A DNA stretch of 64,000 bases from Pirellulimonas nuda. Its GTDB lineage: Bacteria; Planctomycetota; Planctomycetia; Pirellulales; Lacipirellulaceae. Of the stretch, positions 1-11,163 are shown one piece after another. A program made the position numbers and the translations under genes. Below the pieces are notes generated by a model. The model did no database searches. It saw nothing but the letters and a program-made list of their open reading frames with translations, and was not told the DNA's origin. How positions within the stretch are numbered: the stretch's first letter is position 1; each line of letters opens with the position of its first letter. The stretch is taken from NCBI RefSeq assembly GCF_007750855.1, contig NZ_CP036291.1:5430905-5494904 (forward strand), read 5' to 3'.

Positions 1-57
1 AGCCGTCACTGCGCCGCCCTTGGGCGCTACCCCCCTTCTGCTTCGACCGCCCGATAG
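1..57 (+). CDS. 3' end of an upstream reading frame (partial)
   Basis: A frame open from the window edge ends at TAG in positions 55-57, six bases before the start of the permease gene. Only 18 residues are visible, too few to identify a family. The tight spacing suggests an operon, and LptF and LptG genes are often adjacent, so this could be the tail of the partner permease. That is inference from position alone. Confidence 0.3.
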   Translation, partial: SRHCAALGRYPPSASTAR

Positions 58-63
58 GCGCCC

Positions 64-1197
64 GTGGGAATCCTGAACCGGTACATCTTGTGGGAAACCC
101 TGAAGGTGCTGGCCGCATCGATGGCCGTGCTGACGCTGCTGCTGACCTTTGGCATGGCGGGCAAGGAAGGGGTCCGCAACGGCCTGCCGCTGCCCGTGGT
201 GCTCTGCACCATGCCCTACTTCTTGGTAGAGATGATCGGCTACGCGCTGCCGGGCTCGGCGCTGCTAGCGGTTTGTAACGTGTTCGGGCGGATGAGCGGC
301 CAGAACGAGCTGGTGGCGATGAAGAGCCTCGGGATCAGCCCCTACCGCGCCATCCAGCCGGTGCTGGTGCTAGCGACGCTGCTGAGCATGGCGACCGTGA
401 TTAGCTTCGATATAGCGGCCCGCTGGAGCCGCCCAGGCTTCCAGACGGTGCTCAGCCAGTCGCTGGCGGAGATCGCCACCGGCGTGCTGCGGGCCGGTCA
501 GTCGTTCAACTCCCCAAAGTTTTCCGTCGCGGTCCGGCAGGTGCAAGACGGCCGGCTGATCGATCCCACCATCTGGATGGCCGCCCGCGCGGGGCAGCCG
601 GAGGTGCTGATCGTGGCCCGTGAGGCGGTGCTCCGCACCGAGCCGGAGGGGATGGTGATCTCGTGCAGCGGCGCCGAGGCAGAGATCGGCGCCGAGGGCG
701 AGGCGGCCTTCCCCGAAGACATCGAGATGTTTATCCCGTTCGATTCCAAGCAGCGGCCCGTCCATCGCGACTGGCTGGCGATGCGAGAAATCCCGTGGCA
801 GGTGGGGGTGCTGAGCCGCGAGGCGGACGCTATCCGGAAGAAGCTCGAGGCCCACGAATACAAAGACTCCAGCGCCGCGGCGCAGACCCACCTCGAAGGG
901 GTCGAGCGACAGGTTCGCCGGCTCGAGGCAGAACCCTACCGCCGGTGGGCGAACGGCTTTAGCTGCCTGGCGTTTGTGCTGCTGGGATCGCCGCTGGCGA
1001 TCCTGCGACGCAGCGCAGACTTCCTCGGCAGCTTCTTTACGGCGTTCTTGCCCATCTTGGTGATTTACTACCCGCTGCTGATGCTCAGCGAAAATCTATC
1101 GATCTCCGGGTCGGGGCCGCCGTGGGCCTTTTGGCTCGGGGACGCGCTGCTAGCAATCGCGGGTTGCTTGTTGGTGCGGCGCGTGATCCGCCGGTAG
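64..1197 (+). CDS. LptF/LptG family permease (YjgP/YjgQ)
   Basis: Inner-membrane permease subunit of the family that, with LptB, extracts lipopolysaccharide-type lipids and passes them to the Lpt bridge. The 377-aa protein has the family layout: an N-terminal amphipathic stretch and helix, two further hydrophobic segments (about residues 40-60 and 95-115) separated by the GQNELVAMKSLG-like cytosolic loop that contacts the ATPase, a long soluble periplasmic middle (about 120-300), then three C-terminal hydrophobic segments. The start is the GTG at 64. Whether it is LptF or LptG cannot be decided here. The PAP2 phosphatase and lnt genes nearby fit an envelope-biogenesis neighbourhood. Confidence 0.85.
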   Translation: MGILNRYILWETLKVLAASMAVLTLLLTFGMAGKEGVRNGLPLPVVLCTMPYFLVEMIGYALPGSALLAVCNVFGRMSGQNELVAMKSLGISPYRAIQPVLVLATLLSMATVISFDIAARWSRPGFQTVLSQSLAEIATGVLRAGQSFNSPKFSVAVRQVQDGRLIDPTIWMAARAGQPEVLIVAREAVLRTEPEGMVISCSGAEAEIGAEGEAAFPEDIEMFIPFDSKQRPVHRDWLAMREIPWQVGVLSREADAIRKKLEAHEYKDSSAAAQTHLEGVERQVRRLEAEPYRRWANGFSCLAFVLLGSPLAILRRSADFLGSFFTAFLPILVIYYPLLMLSENLSISGSGPPWAFWLGDALLAIAGCLLVRRVIRR

Positions 1198-1380
1198 TCG
1201 GGGCCGCGGGCGGGCGCCCAGCCTGCCGCCAACCGCGGGACTGGGCGTGGCGGCGCCGGCGACGCCCAAGCCAGCATTGACTTCTTTAGCTCGGGCGACG
1301 CAAATAGACATTCTGGTGTAATCCTCACAGCTTGCCGCATTCGATCTAACCGGACCCCTCGCCGGCGCCGAAGACTACCT

Positions 1381-2268
1381 ATGAGCTTGTCTCCGGGAAT
1401 CCGCCGTCGGTCTTGGATGGGTCTGAATCGCATGGCGCAGCAAGCCGTTCGCATCCTGAGGTTACACGTCGCAGGCCGCGACGCGACGACCCCACGCGGC
1501 AGCCGATGGCTGTTGTGGGGCCCCCTGCTGGCGCTGCTGGGATGTCTGCTGATCTTCCGCATGACGTATGCAGACATCGCGGTCTCCGAGTGCTGCTACT
1601 GCCAGCTCACCGAGCGCTGGCCAATGGCCGACGCCCAGCCGTGGCTGTCGCTGTACGAGTACGGCTGTCTGCCGGCGATGGTGCTGGGGATCGGCGGTCT
1701 GCTGACCACGCTGGTATGCGTCTGCCTCAGGCGCGGCAGGAAGCCGCGACGCGCCGGGCTGTTCCTGGCGCTCTCACTGCTGCTGGGCCCCGGGCTGCTG
1801 GTGAACTTCATGCTCAAACCGATGATGGGCCGGCCCCGTCCGGCGCAGACCGAAGTGTTTGGCGGCGAAGAGTCGTTCGTGCTGGTCGGCACGCCGGCGC
1901 AGCTCGAAAACTGCCGGTCGTTCCCCTCGGGGCACGCGTCGATGGGCTTCTACCTGATGGCCCCGGCGTTCATGCTTAAGCGCAAGCAGAAGAAGCTCGC
2001 CGCAGCGTTTCTAGCGCTCGGCATTGGTTTTGGGCTGCTGATGGGCGCCGCCCGGATCTTGCAGGGCGCCCACTTCGCGAGCGACGTGCTCGGCGCGGTG
2101 ATCTGCGTCTACATCGGGGCGCTGGCCGCGAAGCTGATCCTGGGCTTCGGGGGCTGGGCGGACCGGGTGTGGCCAGAGGACCTCGCCGAAACGGCCCAGG
2201 CGCCCGCGTCGGCGCCAACACCAACCGCCGCCCCGCCCACCGTGTGGGGCGACCGCGTGGCGGCGTAA
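1381..2268 (+). CDS. PAP2-family membrane phosphatase
   Basis: Type 2 phosphatidic acid phosphatase (PAP2), an integral-membrane enzyme that dephosphorylates lipid phosphates such as phosphatidate or undecaprenyl pyrophosphate. The three signature motifs are in order: KPMMGRPRP (Lys146, Arg151), FPSGHAS with catalytic His184 (PSGH about 182-185), and ARILQGAHFASD (Arg225, His231, Asp235). Six hydrophobic segments fit the usual six-helix core, and the C-terminal 30 residues are Pro/Ala-rich. The ATG at 1381 gives 295 aa. About 180 bp separate it from the permease, so it may have its own promoter. The substrate cannot be inferred; an envelope lipid is likely. Confidence 0.88.
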   Translation: MSLSPGIRRRSWMGLNRMAQQAVRILRLHVAGRDATTPRGSRWLLWGPLLALLGCLLIFRMTYADIAVSECCYCQLTERWPMADAQPWLSLYEYGCLPAMVLGIGGLLTTLVCVCLRRGRKPRRAGLFLALSLLLGPGLLVNFMLKPMMGRPRPAQTEVFGGEESFVLVGTPAQLENCRSFPSGHASMGFYLMAPAFMLKRKQKKLAAAFLALGIGFGLLMGAARILQGAHFASDVLGAVICVYIGALAAKLILGFGGWADRVWPEDLAETAQAPASAPTPTAAPPTVWGDRVAA

Positions 2269-2299
2269 CTGCACCGGCCCAGCAGGCTTGGCCCTGCGG

Positions 2300-3097
2300 C
2301 TACTTCCACTCCGGCGGCCGGCCGGCCAAGAACGCGTCGAGCCCCTCTTGGGCAGACTCGGTGGTGCGGGCCATCGCCGCGGCGATGGCGCCCCCGGTAA
2401 GCTGCGACATCATCGGCTCGCCGATCGTCTCGATCAGCAAACGCTTGCTAAGGCTCACCGCTTCGGGCGACCCCAGGGCGCACTGCCGCCCGATTTGCTC
2501 GCTGCGCTCGCGAGCGGCTTGGCCGTCGGCGGCGACCTCGTGGACGATCCCCAGCCGCATCGCTTCGACCGCCGGGCAAGGCTCGCCGGTCAGCATCAGC
2601 CGCGCCGCGGCGCCGGCCCCGATCCGGAACGCCAGCAGCGGCCCCACCAGCCCCGACACCAACCCGAACCGCGCCTCGGGCAACCCAACCACGGCCGACT
2701 CCACCGCCAACGCGATGTCGCAGGCCAGCACCAGCCCGGCGCCCGACGCCAGGGCCGGGCCATTCACACAGGCCACCAGCGGCTTGGGGAACCGCAGCAT
2801 CTCGAGGTAGAGCTCGCGGAGCTCGTCCACCTCTTCCCCCCAGCGGGCCTGATCGGCCTGGGGGTCCTCGGTGGCGGTCGCCAGCTCGCGGAGGTCGCGT
2901 CCGGCGCAGAAGGCCTCGCCGGCGCCGGTCAGGATCACCGCGCGGACGCGCCGCTCTTGATGCAGGTCGAAGAGGGCCTCGCGCAGCTCGTAGATCATCG
3001 AGCGCGACAGCGCGTTGCGACGCTCCGGCCGGTTGAGCAAGACCGTGCCCAGTTCTGCATCAACGCGGACTTCAACGCTGTGATTCTGAGCCACCAT
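2300..3097 (-). CDS. Enoyl-CoA hydratase/isomerase family protein
   Basis: Crotonase-superfamily enzyme acting on acyl-CoA thioesters in the cytosol. Family features visible are the N-terminal strand and NRPERRNALS motif, the FCAGRDLREL oxyanion-hole segment and the ACVNGPALASGAGL segment supplying the second backbone NH, then PEARFGLVSG. About 265 aa is normal for the family. I chose the ATG at 3097 (MVAQNHS...) over one nine codons upstream because the family's conserved beta-strand begins directly after it. The canonical catalytic Glu after the second oxyanion segment is not clear, so hydratase versus another crotonase activity is open. Its stop converges with the PAP2 gene end. Confidence 0.85.
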   Translation of the reverse strand: MVAQNHSVEVRVDAELGTVLLNRPERRNALSRSMIYELREALFDLHQERRVRAVILTGAGEAFCAGRDLRELATATEDPQADQARWGEEVDELRELYLEMLRFPKPLVACVNGPALASGAGLVLACDIALAVESAVVGLPEARFGLVSGLVGPLLAFRIGAGAAARLMLTGEPCPAVEAMRLGIVHEVAADGQAARERSEQIGRQCALGSPEAVSLSKRLLIETIGEPMMSQLTGGAIAAAMARTTESAQEGLDAFLAGRPPEWK

Positions 3098-3402
3098 GCA
3101 CCACCGCGTGGGGAGAAACCGCAAGAGGGAACCGCTCCGGGCTCAGGATAGCGGACGGGGTGGGCCGCGTCGCGGTAGCGGATGTTTCCGAATTGCACCA
3201 ACACCGCTGCGGGTTGTTGCGTATGGGAAACAGGGCCAGTGGGGTCGCCTGGCAAGCCGGGCGCCCTAAACAGCGATGATTTCACACCTTACGTCGATTC
3301 GCTGGGCGACTTGCGCCCGTCGGCGCCGGCCGTGCAATAGGGGCACGCCGGATGGCTCGCCGCCGGGCCCTCCGCTCTTCTCCGCCCAGCTAGGAGCTGC
3401 CT
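3098..3402. other. Divergent intergenic region
   Basis: About 305 bp between the divergent enoyl-CoA hydratase and sigma-factor genes. It must hold both promoters. I see no convincing -35/-10 pair, RNA gene or repeat; the only clear signal is AGGAG at 3392-3396, six bases before the sigma-factor GTG. Confidence 0.5.
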
Positions 3403-4977
3403 GTGTCCCAGTCCCGCAAGAGTTCGCCTGCTCGCGTCGCCGCCCTCCCCCAGCGCAACCGCAAGGCCGCCCCAGGCGTCGCGAGCAAGGCCAAGGCTTC
3501 GCGTCCGGCCAAAGACGCGATCGACACAGAAATCTTTGAGGCCGATCTCACTGAAGACGCCCCCGAGGAGCACGACAGCGAATCGCACGTCGACGACCCC
3601 GTTCGCATGTACCTGATGCAGATGGGCGAGATCCCGATGCTCAACCGCGAAGAGGAGGTCAACTCCGCCCGCTCGATCGAGGCCACCCGAACCCGGTTCC
3701 GCCGCACGCTGCTGTGCAACGACTTCGTGCTGCACGGCGCCACCGACATGCTGGAGAAGGTGCACCGCGGCGAGCTGCGGCTCGACCGCACCATCGAGAT
3801 CTCGGTCACCAACACCAGCGAGAAGAAGCGGATCATCAAGCGGCTCGGCCCGAACCTGAAGACCATCCGCAGCCTGCTGACGCTCAACGGCGCGGACTTC
3901 CGCATCGCCGTGAGCCGCCACAGCAGCCCCGCCGAGAAGCGGACCGCGTGGCGGCGGCTGATCGTGCGACGCAACAAGGTGGTGCGGCTGGTCGAAGAAA
4001 TGAACCTGCGGATCGGCAAGCTGCTGCCGCTCATGGAGCAACTCCACGAGATCGGCCGCCGGATGGCGGTCATCAAGGAGCAGTTCGGCGAGCCGGACCG
4101 CATCCTCGGCGGGCGCCACGAGGACGAGCTCCGCCAAGAGCTGCGGTACCTGATGAAAATCACCATGGAGAGCCCCGCGACGCTGGCCCACCTCACCGCC
4201 CGCGCCAAGGAACGCCGCGGTTCGTACGACGCCGCCAAGCGGCGCCTGTCGGCCGCCAACCTGCGGCTGGTGGTGTCCATCGCCAAACGCTACCGCAACC
4301 GCGGGCTGTCGTTCTTGGACCTGATCCAGGAAGGCAACACCGGCCTGATGCGTGCGGTCGACAAGTTCGAGCACGCCCGCGGCTACAAGTTCAGCACCTA
4401 CGCCACCTGGTGGATCCGCCAAGCGATCACCCGCGCCATCGCGGACCAAAGCCGCACCATCCGGCTGCCGGTGCACATGATCGACACCATGAGCAAGATC
4501 CGCGCGGTCACCGCCAACTTCCTGCAAGAACACGGCCGCGAGCCCAGCCCCGAAGAGGTGGCGGACATCTCCGGGCTGTCGATCGACGACGCCCGCTGCA
4601 TCCTCAAGATGACCCGCCAGCCGCTGTCGCTCGATCAGCCGGTGGGCGATCATGAAGACAACTACTTCGGCGAGTTCCTCGAAGAGAAGCGAGAGGACGA
4701 CCCGCTCTACGAGACCAACCTGCAGATGCTGAAGGTCCGGCTGGAAGAAGTGATGGTCGACCTTAGCTTCCGCGAGCGGGAGATCATCAAGCTGCGGTAC
4801 GGCCTGACCGACGGCTACAGCTACACGCTGGAAGAGGTCGGCAAGATCTTCAGCGTCACCCGCGAACGGGTCCGGCAGATCGAATCGAAGGCGGTCCGCA
4901 AGCTGCAGCAGCCCTACCGCTGCCGCCCGCTGGCGAGCTTCCTCGACGGGGTGGAGCTGCCCGCCGACGTGAACTAG
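3403..4977 (+). CDS. RNA polymerase sigma-70 factor, RpoD-like
   Basis: Primary-type sigma factor that directs RNA polymerase to promoters. A basic Ala/Lys-rich N-terminus of about 65 residues is followed by region 1.2 ([21 protein letters not shown]), a non-conserved insert of about 190 residues, region 2 ([46 protein letters not shown]), region 3 ([12 protein letters not shown]) and region 4 with the helix-turn-helix ending [17 protein letters not shown]. Start GTG at 3403 with AGGAG six bases upstream. At 524 aa it is shorter than E. coli RpoD and lacks a recognisable region 1.1. Planctomycetes carry several RpoD-like factors, so this may be one paralogue rather than the sole housekeeping factor. 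Confidence 0.92.
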   Translation: MSQSRKSSPARVAALPQRNRKAAPGVASKAKASRPAKDAIDTEIFEADLTEDAPEEHDSESHVDDPVRMYLMQMGEIPMLNREEEVNSARSIEATRTRFRRTLLCNDFVLHGATDMLEKVHRGELRLDRTIEISVTNTSEKKRIIKRLGPNLKTIRSLLTLNGADFRIAVSRHSSPAEKRTAWRRLIVRRNKVVRLVEEMNLRIGKLLPLMEQLHEIGRRMAVIKEQFGEPDRILGGRHEDELRQELRYLMKITMESPATLAHLTARAKERRGSYDAAKRRLSAANLRLVVSIAKRYRNRGLSFLDLIQEGNTGLMRAVDKFEHARGYKFSTYATWWIRQAITRAIADQSRTIRLPVHMIDTMSKIRAVTANFLQEHGREPSPEEVADISGLSIDDARCILKMTRQPLSLDQPVGDHEDNYFGEFLEEKREDDPLYETNLQMLKVRLEEVMVDLSFREREIIKLRYGLTDGYSYTLEEVGKIFSVTRERVRQIESKAVRKLQQPYRCRPLASFLDGVELPADVN

Positions 4978-5018
4978 CGGCGTGTGTGGCGGCGGACGCA
5001 GGAGCATCTTTGGGCGAG

Positions 5019-5038
5019 CCGTTGGCGTCAGCCAACGG
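5019..5038. repeat. Short palindrome downstream of the sigma gene
   Basis: CCGTTGGC, four bases, GCCAACGG forms a perfect 8-bp hairpin about 40 bp after the sigma stop. It is not followed by a T tract, so it looks more like a dispersed REP-type palindrome than a Rho-independent terminator. A related GCCGACGGCTCGCC sequence lies at the 3' end of the next gene. Confidence 0.55.
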
Positions 5039-5117
5039 AGTGCGTAAGCATGCGGCTACAAGATGCTGCGGTTTGTAGTAGCTGAGTGCCGCAGCGTGCT
5101 GATAGTGCTCCGGCGGC

Positions 5118-6044
5118 TTACGCCGACGGCTCGCCTGGCGGTGGTGTTTTTCCGGTCAGGTGGAACCGCGTGATCTCTGGCCGCGAGCCTAGCCGCACGC
5201 GCGCTTTGTAGCCCAGGCCTCGGTTCACGTAGAGCACCCGGCCATCCCCCAGGTCAACCAGGCCGGTGCAGTACCGCTTGTTCTTGATGGGGGCGAACAC
5301 CACGCCGTAGCCCGGCAGGCGTAGCTGGCCGCCGTGGGTGTGGCCGCACAGCACCCAGCCGCGGTAGCCGTCCCACTCGGCGGCGGGGAGGTCGAGCCCG
5401 TCTGGGTTGTGCGTCAGCACGATCGACGCTTGGTTGCGGTCGAGCAATCCGAGCGTCTCCCTCACGCGGATGCGTCTCGCCCACAGGTCGTCCGTGCCGG
5501 CCACCTGCAGGCCGTGCACTTCTTCGCACTGGTTCAACAGCCAGCGGACGCCGTGCTGCTGCAAGGCGTCACCGAGCGCCTCGGCGGGGACCGGGTTCTT
5601 CGAGCCATGCCCGTAGTCGTGGTTGCCCGGGATGGCGATCACCGGGCGGCGGTCGGGCCGCAGCAGCGAAACCGTGTCCGCGGCCCGCTGGGCGTACTCC
5701 GGGCCGTCGCAGGTCATCAGGTCGCCGGTGACGACGATAACGTCGGGCGACATCGACTCGACGATCCCCATGGCCCGCTCGAGGTAGCGCTGGTCGACCA
5801 CCGGTCCGACGTGCAGGTCGCTGAGCTGCACCAGCGTCTTTCCCTCGAGCCGGCCCGGTAAACCAGCGATCGGCATCGGGCGCTCGACCACCTCGATCCA
5901 CTGCGGTTCGAGCCGCCACGCGTAGGCCGCGGCGCCCAAAGAGCCGACCGCTAGCACTTTGCCGGCCCGGCGGAGGAATTGTCTGCGATTGACGGGCACG
6001 GCCGGCGACGCGAAGTTTGGGGGGACGGAGAGCGGTCGGGGCAT
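5118..6044 (-). CDS. Tat-exported metallophosphoesterase (YaeI-like)
   Basis: Calcineurin-like phosphoesterase with a twin-arginine signal. From the ATG at 6044 (308 aa) the N-terminus contains NRRQFLRRAGKVLAVGSLGAA, an RR motif and hydrophobic segment that predict export or membrane anchoring. The five metal-binding blocks are in order: QLSDLHVG, VVTGDLM, IPGNHDYG, VLTHNPD and CGHTHGGQ. The layout matches the YaeI/UDP-2,3-diacylglucosamine pyrophosphatase-like group, but the substrate is not settled. A GTG at 5999 directly before the RR motif is an alternative start. The frame stays open far upstream, but that part overlaps the divergent lipoprotein gene and shows no domain. Confidence 0.87.
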   Translation of the reverse strand: MPRPLSVPPNFASPAVPVNRRQFLRRAGKVLAVGSLGAAAYAWRLEPQWIEVVERPMPIAGLPGRLEGKTLVQLSDLHVGPVVDQRYLERAMGIVESMSPDVIVVTGDLMTCDGPEYAQRAADTVSLLRPDRRPVIAIPGNHDYGHGSKNPVPAEALGDALQQHGVRWLLNQCEEVHGLQVAGTDDLWARRIRVRETLGLLDRNQASIVLTHNPDGLDLPAAEWDGYRGWVLCGHTHGGQLRLPGYGVVFAPIKNKRYCTGLVDLGDGRVLYVNRGLGYKARVRLGSRPEITRFHLTGKTPPPGEPSA

Positions 6045-6112
6045 TATCCCTTGGCCTGCCAGCACAACAACGCACAAAATCCGACCGGTGGGACCCCCGT
6101 TCTGCCTAAACC

Positions 6113-7528
6113 GTGAATCAGCCAACGTTTCTGTCGAGAAATCCCTTTCTCCAGCTCTCCCTGATTGCCCTGGTGGCGGCGACAACCGCCGGCTGCTGGA
6201 CCGAGGTGGCCATGGACGAGCCCTCCGGCCCGCCCGAGCCGGCGCTGGGGGCAGAATCAGCCCAATCGGACGCCCCACCGTTCGAGCAGGCCTCTCCCAA
6301 CCCCCTAGCCCGCGACGCGCCCGAGGACCTGCCCGCCCCGGTCCCCAGGGCCGCGGACCCCGACGCAACCGCCGACCGCTACGCCGATACCCCGCCGACG
6401 GCCCCCGTTCGCGCCCCCTGGGAAGCGGCCGATCCCGACAACGCCGCGCCACCCGACGAAGAGCTGTTCGCGGGGCTTGCCGCACAGAGCGCCGATCAAA
6501 CCCAGGAGCCAGCAGCCGCTGCCGCGCCCCAGCCGAGTGATCCTGCGCCTGCCGACATGATTGACTCAATCCTGGATGGGTTGGAGCCCAGCGAGCCGCC
6601 AGCCGCCGAAGCTCCCCCGCAGGAACCGCCCCCGACCGAGGCGCCCGCTGCCGAACCGCCGCCCGCGGTAGCCGACCGCTACGCACCGACGCCCGCGCCG
6701 GCAGCAACGCCCCCGGCGCCCGCTGAAGCGGCCGCGGAAACGCCCCCCCAAACCGCGAGCGATCCTCCCCCGTTCAAGTTCCCCTGGGACGAAGACCCGC
6801 CAGCAGCGCCGTCGGCGCCCGCCGCCGAGGTCGTGGAGGCGACGCCAAAGCCCGAGGCGCCGAGCCTGGCGGACCCAGTCGAGGGAGACCCAGTCGAGGG
6901 AGGCCCAGCCGTGGCGCCCCCCATCCTGCCTCCCCCGGCCGCGTCACCCCCGGTCGAGCTTCCGCCCCCGACGGCGCCTAGCGATGCGGGCAAAACGCGC
7001 AGCGTCTCGATCTCTGTCGCAAACACCCGGCGGATGGCGTGGGCGTTGGGGGGCAAGATCGGGGTCGCCTACCTCCCTGCCCTGGGCGCCGACAACGACC
7101 CGCAGAGCCGCTGGGAGATCGAGGCGCTCTGCGAAGCGCTGGGGCTCCCCTCTTCCGTCGGCGACGCCGAAGCGGTCACGGCGCCGAAGTCTGCCCAGCC
7201 GGGCTCCGACACGTCGATCACCCAGCTTCTGGCCGCCGGCCGCACGGTCGGGGCCGAACTGGCCCAGAAGCACGGCCGGGCCCACGCGGCGCTGCTAGAA
7301 GCCGCCCTCAAATCGACCGCGGCTGTGTCGCTGTGCGCTAGCCGACCCGACCTGAACAAGCCGCTCGCCGGCGCCATCGAGAAGGCCTGCGGCCGCGCCG
7401 GCATCCCCGACCCGATGTGGCGCCCGCTGGTTGACGACCTCAACACCGGCGCCCCGCCAGACAAGGTCCGCCAAGACGCGGATGCGATGTACGCCCGGGT
7501 AGGCGATTGGCTCGACACGGGAACCTAA
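6113..7528 (+). CDS. Pro/Ala-rich lipoprotein of unknown function
   Basis: Predicted lipoprotein of 471 aa: the N-terminus ends in the lipobox-like ATTAGC followed by W, so Cys28 would be lipidated. Residues about 35-300 are a low-complexity Pro/Ala/Glu-rich linker in which the phrase ADRYA(D/P)TP occurs twice. Residues about 300-471 form a compact globular domain beginning SVSISVANTRRMAWALGGKIG that I do not recognise. The start is the GTG at 6113. It is divergent from the Tat phosphoesterase with 68 bp between starts. Likely periplasmic or outer-membrane anchored, with the linker spanning to the globular domain. Confidence 0.75.
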   Translation: MNQPTFLSRNPFLQLSLIALVAATTAGCWTEVAMDEPSGPPEPALGAESAQSDAPPFEQASPNPLARDAPEDLPAPVPRAADPDATADRYADTPPTAPVRAPWEAADPDNAAPPDEELFAGLAAQSADQTQEPAAAAAPQPSDPAPADMIDSILDGLEPSEPPAAEAPPQEPPPTEAPAAEPPPAVADRYAPTPAPAATPPAPAEAAAETPPQTASDPPPFKFPWDEDPPAAPSAPAAEVVEATPKPEAPSLADPVEGDPVEGGPAVAPPILPPPAASPPVELPPPTAPSDAGKTRSVSISVANTRRMAWALGGKIGVAYLPALGADNDPQSRWEIEALCEALGLPSSVGDAEAVTAPKSAQPGSDTSITQLLAAGRTVGAELAQKHGRAHAALLEAALKSTAAVSLCASRPDLNKPLAGAIEKACGRAGIPDPMWRPLVDDLNTGAPPDKVRQDADAMYARVGDWLDTGT

Positions 7529-7610
7529 GACCGGTCCCGCCCGTGGGGCGGAGTAACGGCAGATTCTGGCAGGCGAGGCCTGCCCTACCGATCACCAACC
7601 CGCGCTGACG

Positions 7611-9242
7611 ATGACGACCGTTGAAGAACAGCCCCCGGCGTCCGCGCTTCGCGTCTTGCTGGTCGCGCTGGTAGGCAGCGTGCTGTTGTTCCTGGCTCAA
7701 CCCCCGGCCGAGCTGTTTGCGCTGGCGTGGGTGGCGCCGATGTTCTGGCTGGCGATCGTCGCGTCGCTTGGGCCGCTGCATCGCCGCGGCTACGCCGCGG
7801 TGTGGCTCGCCGGCGTCGTGTACTGGCTGCTCACGCTGCACTGGATCTGCCTCCCCCACCCGCTCACGCCCATCGGGCTGGTGTTCCTGGCCGCGTACCT
7901 CGGCTGCTACCTGCCGGCGTTTGTCGCGGTTAGCCGGCACGCGGTGCACCGGCTGCGGGCGCCGTTGTGGCTCGTGGCGCCGGTGGTGTGGACCGCCGGC
8001 GAGTATGTTCAGGCCCACCTGTTCACCGGGTTCTTGATGGGCGCCATCAGCCACTCGCAGGCGCCCTGGACATCGCTGATCCAGATCGCCAGCGTCGGCG
8101 GCGCCTACAGCGTCTCGTTCGTGGTGGTGCTGGCCGCCGCGGCGGTCTATGAGCTGGTTGGCGCCACTTCGCGTCGCCCCGCCGGGACGCCGCTTCCGCT
8201 AGGCAAGGCCGTCGGGTTGGCGCTCCTCATCGTCGCCGCGGTGGCGGGCCCGCTGCTGTGGGGACGGGCCGCGCTCGCATCCGCCGTCGCGCGTCCCGGC
8301 CCGACCGTCGCGCTGGTGCAGGCCAACATCCTCGCCGTGTGGGACCACGAAGAGGGTCGCAGCCAGAGGATCATGGACACCCACATGCGGCTCTCGCGCG
8401 AAGCGATCGCGCGGGCCGAACAGGATGGCAAGCAGATCGACCTGCTGGTTTGGCCCGAGTCGATGTTCCGCAGTTGGTTCGTGACCTACGACGGCGGCGT
8501 CCCCCCCAAGGAACCGGGCGCCGCGGAGCTCGACCTCAAGACGCTGGCCGAAGAATTGGGCGTGAACCTGCTGCTGGGCTGCGACCGCTTCGACGCAGAC
8601 AGCAACGACACCACCAACTACCGCGGCTACAACTCTGCCGTGATGGCCCGAGCCGACGGCACGCAGGTCGCCATGTACGACAAGACGCACCGGGTCCCCT
8701 TCGGCGAGTACATCCCGCTGGCCAGCAACATGCCGGCCATGTACTACCTAACCCCGATGAGCGGCGGCCTCACCCCCGGCGAAGGCCCGGCAGCCGCCAA
8801 GCTGGGCGCGTTTACCTACGCCCCCAACATCTGCTTCGAGACGGTTGTCCCCCAGGTTATCCGCCGCCAGGTGCGCAACCTTGCGGAGCGCGGCGAGAAG
8901 CCCGACGTGCTGGTGAACGTCACCAACGACGCCTGGTTCTGGGGCCAGAGCGAGCTCGACATGCACCTCAATTGCAACATCTACCGGGCCGTCGAGAACC
9001 GCACCCCGCTCGTGATCGCCGCCAACGGCGGCCTGTCGGCCGTGATCGACGCCTACGGCCGGGTGCTGGAGGAGAGCCCCCGGCAAGAAGAGACCGTAAT
9101 CGTCGCCCAGACGCCGCTGGGGCCGGAGGGGATGAGTTTTTATTCGCGGTATGGGGATGTGTTTGGGTTGGTGTGCGTGGGGCTAAGTGGGTTAAGCGTC
9201 GCTGCGTTTTTTGTAGGATGGGTCAGCGTCCGCCTGCAGTAG
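7611..9242 (+). CDS. lnt: Apolipoprotein N-acyltransferase
   Basis: Integral-membrane enzyme that adds the third acyl chain to the N-terminal Cys of lipoproteins. Residues about 10-220 hold the usual set of hydrophobic segments, including the HWICLPHPLTPIG loop, and residues about 230-510 are the nitrilase-like domain. The catalytic triad is visible: Glu283 in VWPES, Lys358 in YDKTHRVPFGEYIP and Cys408 in PNICFE. An ATG start gives 543 aa, normal for the family. The last dozen codons run into an inverted repeat, so the C-terminus may have been modified by that element. It lies 82 bp after the lipoprotein gene, a plausible functional pairing. Confidence 0.93.
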   Translation: MTTVEEQPPASALRVLLVALVGSVLLFLAQPPAELFALAWVAPMFWLAIVASLGPLHRRGYAAVWLAGVVYWLLTLHWICLPHPLTPIGLVFLAAYLGCYLPAFVAVSRHAVHRLRAPLWLVAPVVWTAGEYVQAHLFTGFLMGAISHSQAPWTSLIQIASVGGAYSVSFVVVLAAAAVYELVGATSRRPAGTPLPLGKAVGLALLIVAAVAGPLLWGRAALASAVARPGPTVALVQANILAVWDHEEGRSQRIMDTHMRLSREAIARAEQDGKQIDLLVWPESMFRSWFVTYDGGVPPKEPGAAELDLKTLAEELGVNLLLGCDRFDADSNDTTNYRGYNSAVMARADGTQVAMYDKTHRVPFGEYIPLASNMPAMYYLTPMSGGLTPGEGPAAAKLGAFTYAPNICFETVVPQVIRRQVRNLAERGEKPDVLVNVTNDAWFWGQSELDMHLNCNIYRAVENRTPLVIAANGGLSAVIDAYGRVLEESPRQEETVIVAQTPLGPEGMSFYSRYGDVFGLVCVGLSGLSVAAFFVGWVSVRLQ

Positions 9243-9260
9243 ACCCGACCCATCCTACAA
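9211..9260. repeat. Inverted repeat across the lnt stop codon
   Basis: TTGTAGGATGGGTC (9211-9224) and its exact complement GACCCATCCTACAA (9247-9260) form a 14-bp perfect stem around a 22-base loop. The lnt stop codon (9240-9242) lies in the loop. It looks like a REP/MITE-type insertion that also supplied the last codons of lnt, and it could act as a transcription barrier. Confidence 0.8.
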
Positions 9261-9343
9261 GCGCTTCGCGCACCGCCGCCCCACCGCGTATCATCCCTCC
9301 CTAGCCCCCAACTCCCGCCCCGCCTTTCTGACCCCTTAGCCCC

Positions 9344-9358
9344 TCCGCCGCAGGCGGA
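9344..9358 (+). promoter_or_regulatory. Mini-hairpin directly upstream of the ABC-F start
   Basis: TCCGCC-GCA-GGCGGA forms a 6-bp hairpin ending five bases before the ATG at 9364, in a C-rich leader with no Shine-Dalgarno sequence. Similar leader hairpins precede other genes in this window. Confidence 0.45.
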
Positions 9359-9363
9359 CCCAG

Positions 9364-11139
<1,776 letters not shown>

Positions 11140-11163
11140 GCCCCGCTCAATCATGATTGGGGC

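Noticed and set aside
3289-5007. 572-aa minus-strand frame opposite the sigma factor
   Set aside because: It is an antisense frame kept open by high GC. The plus-strand sigma factor has all conserved regions in order, and the antisense translation has no domain.
5019-5038. Rho-independent terminator after the sigma gene
   Set aside because: The hairpin is perfect but no T tract follows on either strand, so I list it as a palindromic repeat instead.
6045-6707. Upstream extension of the metallophosphoesterase to a start at 6707
   Set aside because: The extra 221 residues overlap the divergent lipoprotein gene and are Arg/Pro-rich noise; the Tat signal starts properly after 6044.
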